From Tretioscincus oriximinensis (lineage: Eukaryota; Chordata; Lepidosauria; Squamata; Gymnophthalmidae): a DNA stretch of 64,000 nt. The stretch spans positions 1,992,870-2,056,869 of the forward strand of contig JAJVDF010000123.1 in NCBI GenBank assembly GCA_022410635.1, in the 5' to 3' direction. This document shows positions 10,909 to 22,970 of the stretch, in pieces. Position numbers and translations under genes: made by a program. The notes under the pieces are model-generated. The model saw nothing but the letters and a program-made list of their open reading frames with translations. It was not told the DNA's origin and did no database searches. Each line of letters begins with the position of its first letter. The stretch's first letter is position 1.

Positions 10909-11581
10909 CAGGCCTACACAAGGCCTCTGAGTTTACCTCAGGATGAGGGCTTTATTCACAGCCCCCACCAGTAGCGTGCTTATATTTTGTTGATACAGAA
11001 ATAAAAGAAAGGAAGAGATGTTTGAAATGAAACAAATAACAAGTTTATTATTTACAAATAAGGAAAAGAGAGAAGATTACAATAATAAGACTTCGGCTTT
11101 TATAAAGTAAGCCTGACTCAAGCACACGCACACCAAGCTAGTGCAACATTAGTTTCCAGATNCTTAAAGAGACAGGCCCTGTGTCACTTTATTTGTTCCA
11201 GCCNCAAGTCAAGNCTCAGCTTTGACTCCTCCAGGCCACCNTACACTNCCACCCCCTCCCTCTGAGGCNGATCAGNANCGGACCCCTCTGTCCACTTGCT
11301 ACACCACAAGTCCCCGACAGAAAGGCCTCTAGCNCTGGTCAGCTTCCCTTTTATCTGCTGACCAGCCGGCTACTCGAGGCCCCATTGGCTGGCTCCTCTA
11401 GCCACGCCCCCTCCCAAACCAACCAGGAAGCCACGCCCATGCCCAGGCCTGCTCTTCCCCCCTCCCTCTGGGATATTTGCTAAGTTTATAAAAGAAACAC
11501 AAACCTCAAAAATGGAGGACGCTGTACCCGCAAAAGAGTTCAAAGCAGGGCAGATTACTCTTTTCTTTTAACCTCCCCACA
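10909..11581 (-). mobile_element. Probable solo LTR, 673 bp
   Basis: ATCCT flanks both ends (10904-10908 and 11582-11586). On the minus strand the block starts TGTGGGGAGG, holds GC-rich promoter sequence with CCAAT and TATA-like GATAAAAGGG motifs, then AATAAA signals and a T-rich region, the order expected for U3-R-U5. The 3' tip reads CCTG rather than CA, so the end may be off or mutated. No internal coding region is attached. Confidence 0.5.
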
Positions 11582-11847
11582 ATCCTGTGAAGCTGATGAG
11601 GCAGATAGACCATCCAGTTCATCCAATTTGAACCCAGAAATTCCTGGCTTTAGCCCACGCTCTTGCCACTGCATTATTCTAGCTCTCATTTGGAAAAATA
11701 CGGGGTTATTTCATGTGGCAAAGGTTGGAAGGCAGGAATTGGGGCCAAAGACAAGATTCTGTATACCTCATACAGCTCAATCTATGTTCTTTAACCCCCA
11801 TCGGACCCTGAAATGTAATAGAAGGCAGTACCATGTAACTTCGGCTT

Positions 11848-12092
11848 CTTTTGAAAAAAATTACTGCAGCATTGCTCTGGCAGCCAAGGCCAGCTCTTGA
11901 ATACACCCTCCCCCCTGAAGTGATGTCGCAAATTTCTCACACGCTTTACAAATTTCTTGCACGCTTTGTGGATTTCTCACTCGCTCCAGGGATTTGGGGA
12001 CTGGGTGTATATATTCATGGAAGTGTAAATTGGCATGAATATTAATTGCCCCAGTCTGGACATCAGTCTATTGTAGTCTATCAGGTCAGTCT
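11848..12092. mobile_element. Partial copy of the long form of MITE family A
   Basis: Carries the inner blocks TTGCTCTGGCAGCC, GGCCAGCTC, AAATTTCTCACACGC and GAATATTAATTGCCCCAGT, and a degraded right tip GGTCAGTCTGTC. The left tip is missing. Confidence 0.6.
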
Positions 12093-13020
12093 GTCATAGC
12101 TAGCGTTCATAAAATGTGATTTGGACCCCATGCTCAATGAGGAATCTGCTATACCACCTCAAGAAGTAACCACCCTCCTGTTTGCAAGGTGTGTGTGTGT
12201 GTGTGTAACAGAGAGAAGGGCCATTGTTGGTGTGAACGCTGAAGTGCAGAATTAAAGATCTTGTAGATCTTTTCCCAACAAAATTTCCTATTAAGACCAT
12301 GAGCCAACTCCTTAGTGCTGCAAGAGTTTAGGTTTGGGAGGAATTGGTAGCATATATTTTTTAGTTATATTGTTGGCTCCTCAATACAGCTTGTGACCTT
12401 AGATGGGAAAGGTAAAGGAGCATGTCTTATTTATCTTCTGAAGAATGTATTCTCAAAGTACAAGAGTATGGAGGACCAACTACCATTAGCCTCCAAAACC
12501 AACAAGTACCTACCATTACCATCAACAGGACTTCAGGACACAACAAAGCACTGTGGTACAGACCTTCCATTGTGTTCATCAGATTAGACAGAATCCCAGG
12601 CGAAGAATTCACAACCCAGAATATAGTATACGCATAAATACTATGCTGCCTATGTGTGAAATCCCAGTCTCAAATTGAACTCAAGAACTACACACAATCA
12701 TGTATTTCGTATTCTCATTTTGGTATTTCCAGTGTGACCCTTTGTATGGCATGATGAGAAGGTAAGTAATCTTAAGGAGAGAAGCAAAAAAATGACACAA
12801 AAATATTTGCATTGTACAAAAGCTATGTAACTCCTTAAGCACAGAATATGCAATTCTTTGCTTTCTCAATTGCCTCCTGGAGAATTTGAAGCAAATAACT
12901 CTTTATAATAGTTGGATTGCTTTACTACTTATAACATTGGGATTTAGTAGGGATGTGGGGGACAAGGTGGTGAGTTTTTACTATGCCTGACTGGATGGAA
13001 GACGAGATAAAAATCAGAGC
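12093..13020. other. Intergenic; short (GT)n at 12189-12208, otherwise nothing recognised
   Basis: No exon or known repeat seen apart from the dinucleotide run. Confidence 0.5.
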
Positions 13021-13027
13021 CTTAAAA

Positions 13028-13210
13028 ACATAAGAACGTAAGAGGAACCCTACTGAATCAGGCCTTAGCCCATTTAGTCCAGCATTCTGTCTCGCACAGT
13101 GAACCACCAACTGCACTAGGGCAGTGAAGCAGAGGTTGGCAACCCCCCCATCTATTCTTGACTCCCTGCAAATGGCATTTCAGGAATACGGCCTGTTAAC
13201 AAGAGCTACN
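13028..13210 (-). mobile_element. CR1-type LINE 3' end
   Basis: ACATAAGAACGTAAGAGG, then CAGCATTCTGTCTCGCACAG and a TGCAAATGGCATTTCAGG block. Diverged from the younger copies in the window. Confidence 0.75.
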
Positions 13211-13539
13211 AAGAGATACCCTACTTTCTACAGGAAAACAAAATTTTGCCTTCCCTACAATTATCAAAATAGTAGCAGCCCGTCTGCCCACCTTATACCT
13301 GATAATTCTTCTGTACCAAAAGCATTTAAGATATACTAATTGTGAGATGCATGTTGCTAAATAAGGTGCTCATTGCTACAGTCAAATCTTGGGCCCACAT
13401 TGGACAGACAATTGTCCAATCAGAGGCAGATTTGACCTCACAAACATGGCGCCCTCCCCCAGGATCAAGCTCAAGCCTGAAGCTCCTGAGGCACCAGGAG
13501 ACCTTCGCATGCTCNGTGTAACTGAGCTCCAAGCTTTGG

Positions 13540-13665
13540 CCTGGTCTGGAAGTCCCCCAAATAGGGAGAGAGGAAGAGGAGGAGGGAGATGGAGAGAGGG
13601 AAGCAAGGAGAAGGGAGTTAGGAAGAGGAAGAAGAGGAGGAAGGAGTGAGGAGGGACAGAAGAGG
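13540..13665 (+). repeat. GA-rich low-complexity tract
   Basis: Purine run of GGA/AGA units. Preceded by GC-richer sequence (13380-13540) of unknown nature; the open frames across it are compositional. Confidence 0.7.
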
Positions 13666-13954
13666 GGGATCAAAAGTTTGGCCTGTGGTGCCCCAAAACT
13701 CATGGGCCAAATTTTTGGCTCTCTCCACTAGTTAATAATAAGGTAACAGAGCCCTTCCTGACATACTTGTCAACAACTTTTTCCCAGATGAGCTGGGTCA
13801 ATTTCCAAAAGACACTGAAAGAGCCAGTTCACAACTCTGCGGGTTGAAGATATTGGATTAGAGTTGACAAGACCCTCATACGTTCTAGAAATTATTTCCA
13901 AGATTGGAAATGGGTGAGAAGAAACTGCCTGGAGTTACCAAATGTAAAACAAAC

Positions 13955-14138
13955 TAGGGCCCTGTCCCCATTGAGCCTTATTCTGGGTTATAACTCGGAA
14001 CACAGCTTGNTCATCCACATGCCAGTGTAGGCTATGGCAGGCCCCATTCGGGGCCTGCCATAGCCTACACTAGCATGTAGATGGCAGGCTGCTATTCTGA
14101 GATATAGGCAAGTCTAAGGCTCAGTGGGAAAGGACCTA
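13955..14138. mobile_element. Palindromic miniature element, family B, best-preserved copy
   Basis: Tips TAGGGCCCTGTCC and inverse GGAAAGGACCTA. The centre is a perfect palindrome of 22-bp arms: AGTGTAGGCTATGGCAGG and its complement flank GCCCCATTCGGGGC. TA borders both ends, compatible with a TA target duplication, but other copies do not confirm it. Confidence 0.7.
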
Positions 14139-14883
14139 GGAAATGCAGACAGTTAAGGTCCTCTAATTTCTGTACTTGTTTTTAATATTAGGTATATACA
14201 TATCCCTTTTAATATGTGAACAGATCAGACACAGGAACAAAACCTTAGCCATGATTACCATATATGGCATCCAAATGTACTTGCCAACAGTAAAACAGTA
14301 AGTTCCTTTAGCTTGCAAAAAACTTTAGAAGTGTCACTTAGGTCAGACTGAGATGTATGTAAAGATTTGGCAAGAAACCTTGCTATATCCTGTGGAAACA
14401 TTGGAGAGTTGAGTGCAGAAAATGCTGCTTGGCACAAAATGCTGAAATCCTGAGCATAGATATGTGCCATAGTTTAANGGGGCCCAAATGACAGTGAGAA
14501 ATGTGCTCCTTTCCCTCCTATCCTGTGTGACCACTGAAACGGGACAAAATGGTGGGAAAGAAAGAACAGCATTTCATTTTTCTCCAAATCGTTTCTTCCC
14601 CTCCTGTTGGAACACGACCAAAGGGTCTTGGGAGTTGNATTTCCATTTTCAAGAAGATGATATACCTGCAGAAAAGCATGGAAATTGTCTAGGGATGAGG
14701 GCCTGAAATTGTGATCTATGAAGTAGCATCTCATCCACTACCTAATTGAGCATTAAAGTCTCCAGATGTGAATACAAAGCTATACTTGGCATCGTAAGAG
14801 GTGGATACTTCTGCAGAAAACCTATGTCTGTGAAGCAGACACAACCTAGTCTTGAAGAATTCACTTCCACAAGTTCCATGGGC

Positions 14884-15089
14884 TAGGCTGACCAGACGAC
14901 CCCTTTTTGGGGGGTTGAAAACCCATTTTTGGGATGCCTCCCGTTTTTTTCTGAGGAAAAAAAATTCAGAAACAAAAAAAAATCAAAGAAACCTTTTTTT
15001 GAAAATGTTTTCCTCAAAAAAAACCTGGGAGGCACCCCAAAACTGGGTTTTCAACACACACACCCAAAAGGGGCCATCTGGTCAGCCTA
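14884..15089. mobile_element. Hairpin MITE family A, short form
   Basis: TAGGCTGACCAGACGA to TCTGGTCAGCCTA, flanked by CATGGGC on both sides (7 matching bases of an expected 8). Arms fold on each other around an A/T-rich middle. Confidence 0.85.
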
Positions 15090-15545
15090 CATGGGCCCTA
15101 CTTCCATAACTGACAAGTACAAATCCTGGGACAAGAGATAGATACCTTGGATTGCTTCCAAACCAAGGTTTGATCTATAGTGACATATTGGCATTCAAAC
15201 TCTGAAATTGACTACCACCTGGAATTTACAACCAGAGTTGGTGACAGCAACTAACCTAGATAGATTTTTGAAAGAATTAATTAAACTCATGGTGGACTGA
15301 TAATGCAATGGCTACTAAAATAGATGACGACAGACAGTCTCTAGGATTGGAGAGCCAGGAAAGATGCCTCTAAATTCTAATTAAAGGGGTTGAGAGCAGG
15401 CCCCATATTTTGGCTGTATTTTGCCCATGGCCTGTAATTTATTTATTTACTTTAGTTATTTCTTTTACTCCCCTTCTTCCCTCAGGTACTTAAAGTTTTA
15501 TAATAATAAAAGCAATTTTAAAATATTAGTATCTTCATGCTACTA
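15090..15545. other. Intergenic, nothing recognised
   Basis: No exon or repeat seen. Confidence 0.45.
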
Positions 15546-15644
15546 CCCCGAATGGGGCCTGCCATAGCCTACACCGGCATGTGGATGACCAAGCTCTGTT
15601 CCGAGATACAACCCAGAATACGACACAGTGGGAACAGGGCCTCA
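15546..15644. mobile_element. Half copy of palindromic family B
   Basis: Begins at the palindrome centre (CCCCGAATGGGGCCTGC) and runs to the right tip ACAGTGGGAACAGGGCC. The left arm is absent. Confidence 0.7.
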
Positions 15645-15840
15645 TAGTGATTTACAAGATTATTGTTCGCCTGGAGGTTTATTCTATCTTCCCCACCACA
15701 TTTGTGGCAGTACCCATTTATCTACTTCAGCTTGCATTTACTTTCAAACAGCTGGGTTGGCTGAAGCTAAGGCACTCACATCTGCCAATGGGTAGGCTTT
15801 GAACTCTGGTATCTCTGTTGAAACACCGACCNAAGCCCCC
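15645..15840 (-). repeat. tRNA-derived SINE body, degraded
   Basis: Shares TTCTATCTTCCCCACCA, CAGCTGGGTTGGCT and GTACCCATTTATCTACTT-like blocks with the SINE copies at 33592-33955 (plus) and 47700-48172 (minus). The tRNA-like head is damaged. Confidence 0.65.
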
Positions 15841-17407
15841 ATAATAGTGGGGCTTTGCTGTATTTATCCAGAACTATACTGAAATCGATATGAGATTATG
15901 TCCAAGAATTTGGCTGCCTCTTCAGCTGGCCAGAACATGCTGACCTTGGATGAAAGAAGCAAACACAGTAAATGTTTGTATTGGAGATACAGATCATAAA
16001 ACTCTTGTCGGCTTTTTTTTTAAAAGAAGAAAAACTCACAGCAAAAGCTTTTCTGACATCGGATTGGGAAAAAAATATCATAGACTTTTTATTGTCCCTT
16101 TAGTTGGCACAACATGGGAAAAGGCTGCAGCACACCTAATTCGTCCCGCTCTTTGATGTTTTCAGACGTTCCTAATGTTTGTCTCACATGATGTTATGAG
16201 ATTTTATTTAATCAAGCAACCGATAAATTAACTCATTAAATATTTTTATTTTATTTGTCTTATGAGTAACAAACAAGACAAGAACATATACAGAATTGCA
16301 ATACAAAGGCCAAAGTGTTCTGGACCCCATATGAAAGATTGTTTTCTTAATAAAGGAGACTCTTTTGAAGTCTAAAATTATTTGGAGATAACTCTTTCAA
16401 AAATGGTCCCTCAAACTACTGAGATACAAGAAAGTGCAGACAGGGACCATCCTGCATGTAGACAGTCCACGCCTGCTTAAGACGACTGTCCGCTGTGGAA
16501 ATATCAAAGCCAAGGAAACTTTATACCCTAGGTTCAATGTTTCCATATGGGAATATTTTCAGAGCTATGCAGACAGGGGTTAATATTAGGTTTATCTCAA
16601 AACCATGCTGGAATTGCCATATGTACCTGTGACAATCCCAACATAGATATTAGGCAATATGACTTTTGTGGGAAAATCAGTTCTTCACTGGGTTTTATTT
16701 TTTATTTATTTTTGCTTTGGCAAAATAACGAATCTCCAACAATCTGCCATGTGGCCTCACACCAGACTGAAAATGGTGGTCATGCCCTTCAGAGTATTTT
16801 GGTGATGCAAAATACCTGGACGTATCAGGCTTTATCATAGTTTTGTCCTGTCATCTAGAGGGGTGTCAAGAGACAACGGTGGGATCCAAACTAAATCCCA
16901 CATGTTTCTCTCATAGTCTGGAAGTATCCATGGAATACTGGCTGTAGAATAAGCCAGCAATGACACACTTCTGCCACTAAAATGCCACGGATAGTGTTTG
17001 TGGTGGAACGTGTATTTAACAGGCACAATTGTCAAACATTCCTGTTGCACTATTTTGATATTGCACAATCCTGCCTCTAATGCAAGGGTGGGGAACCTAA
17101 GGCTGGGGCCAGGATGCTTCTGCAGCCAGCATGCCCGCCAAGCAACCACTAGGTTTTCCTTGGTTAAATATTGGTTCCTCACTTTGTTAAAACATGAAGT
17201 GAAATACAAAAAGAGGAAGGAGGGAGGCCTAGAAGATGGGGAGGTGGGAAGAGGATGGGGGAGCATTGAAAAGCCTTCAGTTTTGTGGGTCTAGAGGGAG
17301 GGTATGGCACGGGCAGGGCGGGTGAGCCAGGCAGGTGAGCTGGGCAGGAGGGGTCCGAGTGGAGTAGCATTTGGCCTTGGCGTAGGCAGGGGGGGATGGC
17401 CCTTGAA
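15841..17407. other. Intergenic, nothing recognised
   Basis: Includes GC-richer sequence at 17080-17400 without identifiable genes or repeats. Confidence 0.45.
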
Positions 17408-17745
17408 TAGGCTGACCAGATGAGCCCTTTTTTGGAGGGTGTCTACGCCGCACTGAAGGGGTGGCGCCATTTCCCTGTTTTTTGCTGAGGAAAANNNTTT
17501 TTNNAAAAAATAAATCACTGCACCACCACNANGGAGCTCTAGCAACCGTGGCCAGCTCCTGAAGTCACCCTCCCTACAGTAAAAAATAAAAAAATGCAAA
17601 TTTCTCACACACTTAAAAATATTCTTGCACACTTAAAAAAATTCTCACATGCTTTGCAGATTTCTCAGGTGGGGTTTTTGGAGGCATATGCATGCTGGTG
17701 GGTGATTAATATGATGCTGGGGCCTCAGAAAATCTGGTCAGTCTA
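17408..17745. mobile_element. MITE family A, intermediate/long form
   Basis: TAGGCTGACCAGATGAG at the left and AATCTGGTCAGTCTA at the right, flanked by CTTGAA on both sides. Holds the GGAGCTCTAGCAAC and AAATTTCTCACACAC blocks of the 569-bp copy at 38964-39532. Contains an n run. Confidence 0.75.
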
Positions 17746-18155
17746 CTTGAATGATGTAACAAATGGCCCCTGGCAGAAAAAAGATTCTCTACCCCTGCTC
17801 TAAAGGAATGAAAAAACAGAGTTAGGAGTCATCAGGGCACTCGTACCACCTCACTTCAAATCTTTTGGATAATCTCTTTCTTTAGATATAGAAGAACGTG
17901 GTGGATAAAACTGCTCCCATCGGAATGCTGCATGTAGGTTCCCAAAAAATAAAACAGAAGTCCCCCAGTGTTACTTTTGAGGATCTATCTTGAAGATGGA
18001 AACAGAGTGACTGCAAAACAATACTTCCAAATCCTGTGCCTTGAAGTATCTCCAGCAAGCTATTATGTTTGATGATATCATGAAGCTACTGAAAGATCAA
18101 GGAAAGTCAACAAGGTTTAGGAAATTCAGCATAGCAATCTTATAGGATGTTATAG

Positions 18156-18339
18156 TAGGCTGACCAGATTACCCCTTTTGGAAAACCCTTTTTTGGGTTG
18201 CCTCCCAGTTTTTTCTGAGGAATTTTTTTTCCCCAAAAAAGTTTTTTTGATTTTTTTTTTCCTCAGAAAAAACTGGGAGGCAACNCAAAAAGGGTTTTCA
18301 CACCAAAACCCTTGCAAAATGGGTCATCTGGTCAGCCTA
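18156..18339. mobile_element. Hairpin MITE family A, short form, exact 8-bp target duplication
   Basis: TAGGCTGACCAGATTACC to GGTCAGCCTA with TGTTATAG on both sides (18148-18155, 18340-18347). 184 bp, almost fully self-complementary. Confidence 0.9.
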
Positions 18340-18917
18340 TGTTATAGGACCAGCAAGAAAAAGATAAGTAACATCAGCTTCTTCCTCAGATGCCCTGTCT
18401 TCAAAAAACTGATATTGCCTACATTTTTCTTGTTTGTCTCCAAGGTGCTGTGAACCCCCAAGTGTCCAGGTGTAAACCAGGCTCCTTTTCCATCATATGG
18501 ATTGGATCTCCAGGCCCACCAGTATTCGCGGAGCCCATTGTTTCTTAGGAATAGCAGAATCAGCTCCGAAAATAGGCTATTTCTGGATGCCCAGTAAAAA
18601 CAGCACTGGTTGTCCCCTTAGGAGGCTGAGAATTTTTCCTGGCCTCCAAAATGGAGTTGGGCAGTGCCAGAGCAGATGGCCAAGCAAATGGCTTGGATTG
18701 CTTGGTGCATGGCAACGCTGATTCATGCATGCTGCGCAGAAATTGCCTTAGTTTGCAGGTTGCTCAAATTTAAATAGTCAAAAAAAGTGAGCAACCAGCA
18801 TACAGAACCTGTGAACCGTAACAACAAATAGTTTAACGGTTAGTCATTTGACCATATCAGATTTACAAAAGATAAAAACATTTTATTATAAAAAGTGCAA
18901 ATCTTGGTTAAAACAAA

Positions 18918-19205
18918 ACATAAGAACATNAGAACATCAGAAGAGCCATCCTGGATCAGGCTACAGCCCATCNAGTCCAGCATTCTGTCTCACACAGAGG
19001 CCCACCAGATGCACCTGGGCAGTCCGAACAGAGGAAAGCAAAATATGCTGCTCCTGTTCATGACTCCCTGCAAATGGTATTTCATGAGTCCTGCCTGTTG
19101 CTCCATCCCGGAGGCAACATCCAGACATCCATCCTAGTATCCATTTATACCCCTGGTGTCCATGAACCTGTGTAGTCCTGTCTTGAAACTATCCAAGCTG
19201 TTAGA
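18918..19205 (-). mobile_element. CR1-type LINE 3' end including the end of ORF2
   Basis: ACATAAGAACAT, CCAGCATTCTGTCTCA, then TACCCCTGGTGTCCATGAAC and CTATCCAAGCTGTTAG. The minus strand encodes a remnant of the CR1 ORF2 C-terminus (LDSFKTGLHRFMDTRGINGY). Serves as the uninterrupted reference for the copy at 9234. Confidence 0.88.
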
Positions 19206-19705
19206 ATGTTGTTTTCCCCCATCTCCCTTAAAACACATCCCATTCATTTCAGTGAATAATTTCCTAAGTCGGGAAGCCTTAGTAAGAAACAAGGCGACTC
19301 TGTGGGTCACTTGAGGATTTCCTCCCTTTGGGAGGTAATTCAGCTGAAGTTCTGCAGTCCAGTGGGACACCCTTTGTAATAAAGATCCTAGACATGTTGT
19401 TCTTAGTGAACCATAACAAATCTCTTGGCTGTTGCACAATCAGGCTGGAACACAACCAAACTGTTTCTTGTAAAACAGATGCTGTTCAAGTGTTTTTCCC
19501 CCAAGGATTCCCNAAAACCAATAAATATACATCCTCATTTGTGTGTCTACGTACTATTTTCTTCACGCTTTCCTTGCACTAGGATGGCTAGATAGCTGCA
19601 CAGGAAGGAAATGAATATTGTGNTTTTTAAAAACATTGGAGAAATGTGAAATACTGCATGCTGCCATTTTGGCCACTGCAGCACGTATGCGTNGACACCA
19701 AAAAG

Positions 19706-20260
19706 CAGGGGTGGGCAATTATTTTTTCCATGGGGCCACANGAGAAACAGAAAATATTGTGGAGGGCCGGCCAAAAGGCTGATCTCAATTCTGCATAATA
19801 ACACAGCAATGCATTCGCTTCAATAGGCTGCAACTCTACCTGGCGTCGTTCTCCCCACAGCCTTTCCCTAAAATCCTCCGGCCCTTCAGGGTTGAGAGGA
19901 GCGGCTGAACTGCCTGACAAGCGTCACTGGATTCTCTACCGCGTCTTCTTCTTTTTTGCCCGCGAGGGCGCGGGAGCGCGCTTCGCTCCTCCTTCTCCGC
20001 GCGCCAGGTAGCCGGCAGCAAGGTTACGCATGCGCAGCAGTCATCACCGGAAACGCTAGGAGGCCCTCGCGCTCCCGTCCCGACGACCGTCCCAACCATC
20101 GGGCTACAGTTCGTTATCTCGACTCGTTGGTTCCTTCTAATCAATGACAGATTGTAACTCTTTGGTTCCTACGGCGGCGCTTTTGTGGCAAGTACGTGGG
20201 CCGGTCAGAGTCAATCAAAGGGCCGTATGCGGCCCGGGGGCCGTACAATACCCAGGTCTG
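19706..20260 (+). mobile_element. hAT-type element with a GC-rich promoter-like core
   Basis: Tips CAGGGGTGGGCAATTA and inverse ACCCAGGTCTG, flanked by CCAAAAAG and CCAATAAG (7 of 8 bases). The 188-bp relative at 63659-63846 has the same tips with an exact 8-bp duplication. The middle (19955-20120) is CpG-rich and holds a TACGCATGCGCAG (NRF1-like) and CACCGGAAACG (ETS-like) motif. No transposase reading frame, so non-autonomous. Confidence 0.75.
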
Positions 20261-20447
20261 CCAATAAGCATGACTATGCAGCAACCAGACACCTGTGACT
20301 ATATAGAGTCCCTGAGCATTACTTCCACTTCTGTTCCTGTCTTATGGACAGCAGAGCAGTATCATGTATACATCTGACCATGTGATGATTGTTTTTTCCA
20401 TGAGAAAAGTGCTCATGTGGATGCACCTCAAGTTCATCAGTATCTCT

Positions 20448-20657
20448 GAGGCTCGCTGACCAGATGACCCCTTTTGGGGGTGTTGAAAACCCGTTTTTGG
20501 GGTGCCTCCTGGTTTTTTCTGAGGAAATAAATAAATAACAAAAGATTTTTCAAAAAAAAATCTGTTTTTGTAAAAATTTTCCTCAGAGAAAACTGGGAGT
20601 CACCCCAAAAGCCGGGTTTTCAACCCCCCCAAAAAAATGGGTCATCTGGTCAGCCTA
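20448..20657. mobile_element. Hairpin MITE family A, short form
   Basis: Damaged left tip (GAGGCTCGCTGACCAG) and intact right tip TCATCTGGTCAGCCTA, with fold-back arms. No clear duplication. Confidence 0.75.
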
Positions 20658-21214
20658 TGTTTGCACAGAAAATCAATAAGCAGAGGCAAATAAGCAAACT
20701 TCTGGCAGTGACTTATGGGTAAAAAACTGAATGATTCATTTGCAATATTAAGCCTTATCTGGCAGTAATTCCTGTCTCAGTTGTACAAATATAAATTATA
20801 ATTATTTTTATAAATTTGCAATTTGTTTTTATGAACACATGTGCACACAGAGAGAAAGAGACAGGCTACGTATTGTCAACAGCAGTAGCAACCATTTTCA
20901 ATTTGCTGCAGGATAAAGGGCTGCAAAAGTTGCTTCCACAGTTCCCAGTTCTTTTCTATTTTTATCTTTCATGTATTTTATTCCACCTCATTTACCATGG
21001 GAGCAGCCCTTTGGCCTTCCAAAGCAGCATAGAAAATGGAGTTCAAGGTAGAACAAACTGCCAGAAAAGCAGAGGGTTGTGGCACAATCTCTATTTTCTC
21101 CCTGGAAGGAAGCAGTAACAAACCATCTCTATATCCCTGCCAAGTAAACTCCATGGAGAAGCCCAGGGAAGCCCCAATGCAGTCAACCAGGAGTTGGCCA
21201 TAATTTGGTGACAC
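20658..21214. other. Intergenic, nothing recognised
   Basis: No exon or repeat seen. Confidence 0.45.
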
Positions 21215-21525
21215 ACACGAAGATGAGGAAGAAGAAAAATCTGGTTTTTATATCCCAACTTTCTTACCCGAAAGAACTCAGAGCATCTTACAATGTTATT
21301 TTTCACTCAAAGGCTTACGTCTATTCCGTCTTCTCCACCATGTTGTGGTGGTACCCATTTGCCTACTTGCAAATTTATTTGCTTTCAAACAGCTGGGCTA
21401 GTTGAAGTTAAGGCCAGTTAGGGTCACTCACGCCTCTCCCTGGCTGGCACATGAGTCTGCAAACTCCAATTTCTCTGTTCAAACTGAAACTCTTAACCTC
21501 TTGCACCACCGTTCCTCCTTAACAA
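21215..21525 (-). repeat. tRNA-derived SINE, old copy
   Basis: Same block order as the copy at 47700-48172: GGTTTTTATATCCCAAC, TCCACCATGTTGTGGTGG, TTTCAAACAGCTGGGCTAG. The tRNA-like head is poorly kept. A short (AAC)n run follows at 21521-21541. Confidence 0.6.
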
Positions 21526-21872
21526 CAACAACAACAACAATAACCAGTTACATAACCACGACAGCAAAGATAAATCAGATTGATCGCACAGCATTGCACT
21601 GTTATGTTTCCTTCCAACATGAGAGAACACACTGGTCCCCACTGTGCTATTTTACTCTCACAGTTTCCCTGCATGTGATTGCCTCTAGGTTTCCCTAAGA
21701 GCTTTCCTAGTCAAGTGGAGGTTCAACCTAGTAGATGAATGTACTGCCATGAGGCTGCTGGGGTATATGTAATCCATGCCCTGCACGTTGACTGGTGGGG
21801 CAGCAGCAATTGTCTTTGTCAGTGTCTTGCTTATCAGCTCTGGTCCCTTAAGTAGCTGCCTGTCCACTGCTG

Positions 21873-22080
21873 AATATAAATGGATCCTAGGATGGATGTC
21901 TGGATGCTGCAACAGGCAGGACTCCTGAAATGCCATTTGCAGGGAGTCATGAACAGGAGCATATTTTGCTTTCCTCTGTTCGGACTGCCCAGGTGCATCT
22001 GGTGGGCCTCTGTGTGAGTCAGAATGCTGGACTAGATGGGCTGTGGCCTGATCCAGTATGGCTCTTCTTATGTTCTTATG
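21873..22080 (+). mobile_element. CR1-type LINE 3' end
   Basis: Ends CTTCTTATGTTCTTATG, preceded by AATGCTGGACTAGATGGGC and GGTGCATCTGGTGGGCC. Confidence 0.85.
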
Positions 22081-22599
22081 TAGCATCGCTGAAAAGTCTG
22101 TTTAAAACAGAAGCAAAATCCCATGTTTGCATACAGCAGTCATGTTTACCCATTTTATGCCTCCTTATNGCTGCCAAGGCGAACACTACCACCAAAAATG
22201 GACTCAAGCCACAGGATTTTCTCCCCAAGGCGATATTAAAAATATCCCAAGCTCAAGTGGGTGCTGACAAAGTGCAAGGTCTATTTCAGGCAGACCTGTT
22301 CTGTTTCCTAACATTGCAGAGATATTGTATTCAGGGAGCACAAAAACCTGAACAGAAAAAGGAATACTAGGGCCTGTGTCCAGGCAGAGTCAGGAATCCA
22401 CTTTCAAGTCGAATTTGTGTTGCATTCGCCACACCCGGTTATTATGTAAACNGACAGATTTCGGGTTTTAGAGCCACTTCACGGAATTAGTGGTTTACTT
22501 GGAAAAACAGCTGTCAAACTGACATAGNGTTACTGTGGAAAGGCTGGAATGTGTGGATAGAGATTGACAGCCAACAATCCAATAATATTTGATAGGGGG

Positions 22600-22970
22600 G
22601 ATTACTGTACTTTCTCTCCTGGCAACTGGCAAACAACATGGCTGATAACAAAATGACTCTCTCTTGTCAGCAGCTGACAACTATAAATGGGTCCTTCCTG
22701 TAGGCAGAAAATATGTTTCTGTGGCACAGAGGGTTTCTCCCTCCCAGGGCTGGCTGTGGGGCAGGCTGGGAGCTGTAGTCAACTAGGCATAGCCCTGCTT
22801 AGGCTGGGTGGAAGGGGCTGCCCACTGCTTGGTCAACACATCCCATAAAGCCAGCACAACAACAGCTGCTGGTCATCCAAGCTTTTATAAGGAACACTTG
22901 TCTTTGTGAAAAAAACGGTATAGAAAAGCAGGCAGAAATACAACTAAGAATCGGAAACTGATTTTTTCCT
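22600..22970 (+). repeat. Unclassified dispersed repeat, paralogous to 24840-25215
   Basis: Same orientation as the second copy; shared blocks TTCCTGT.GGCAGAAA, CCCAGGGCTGGCTGT, CAGCACAACAACAGCTG and TAGAAAAGCAGGCAGAA.TACAACT. Confidence 0.55.

Noticed and set aside
18895..19137. Reading frames in CR1 3' UTR copies as small genes
   Set aside because: The same frames recur in each CR1 copy and are non-coding tail sequence.
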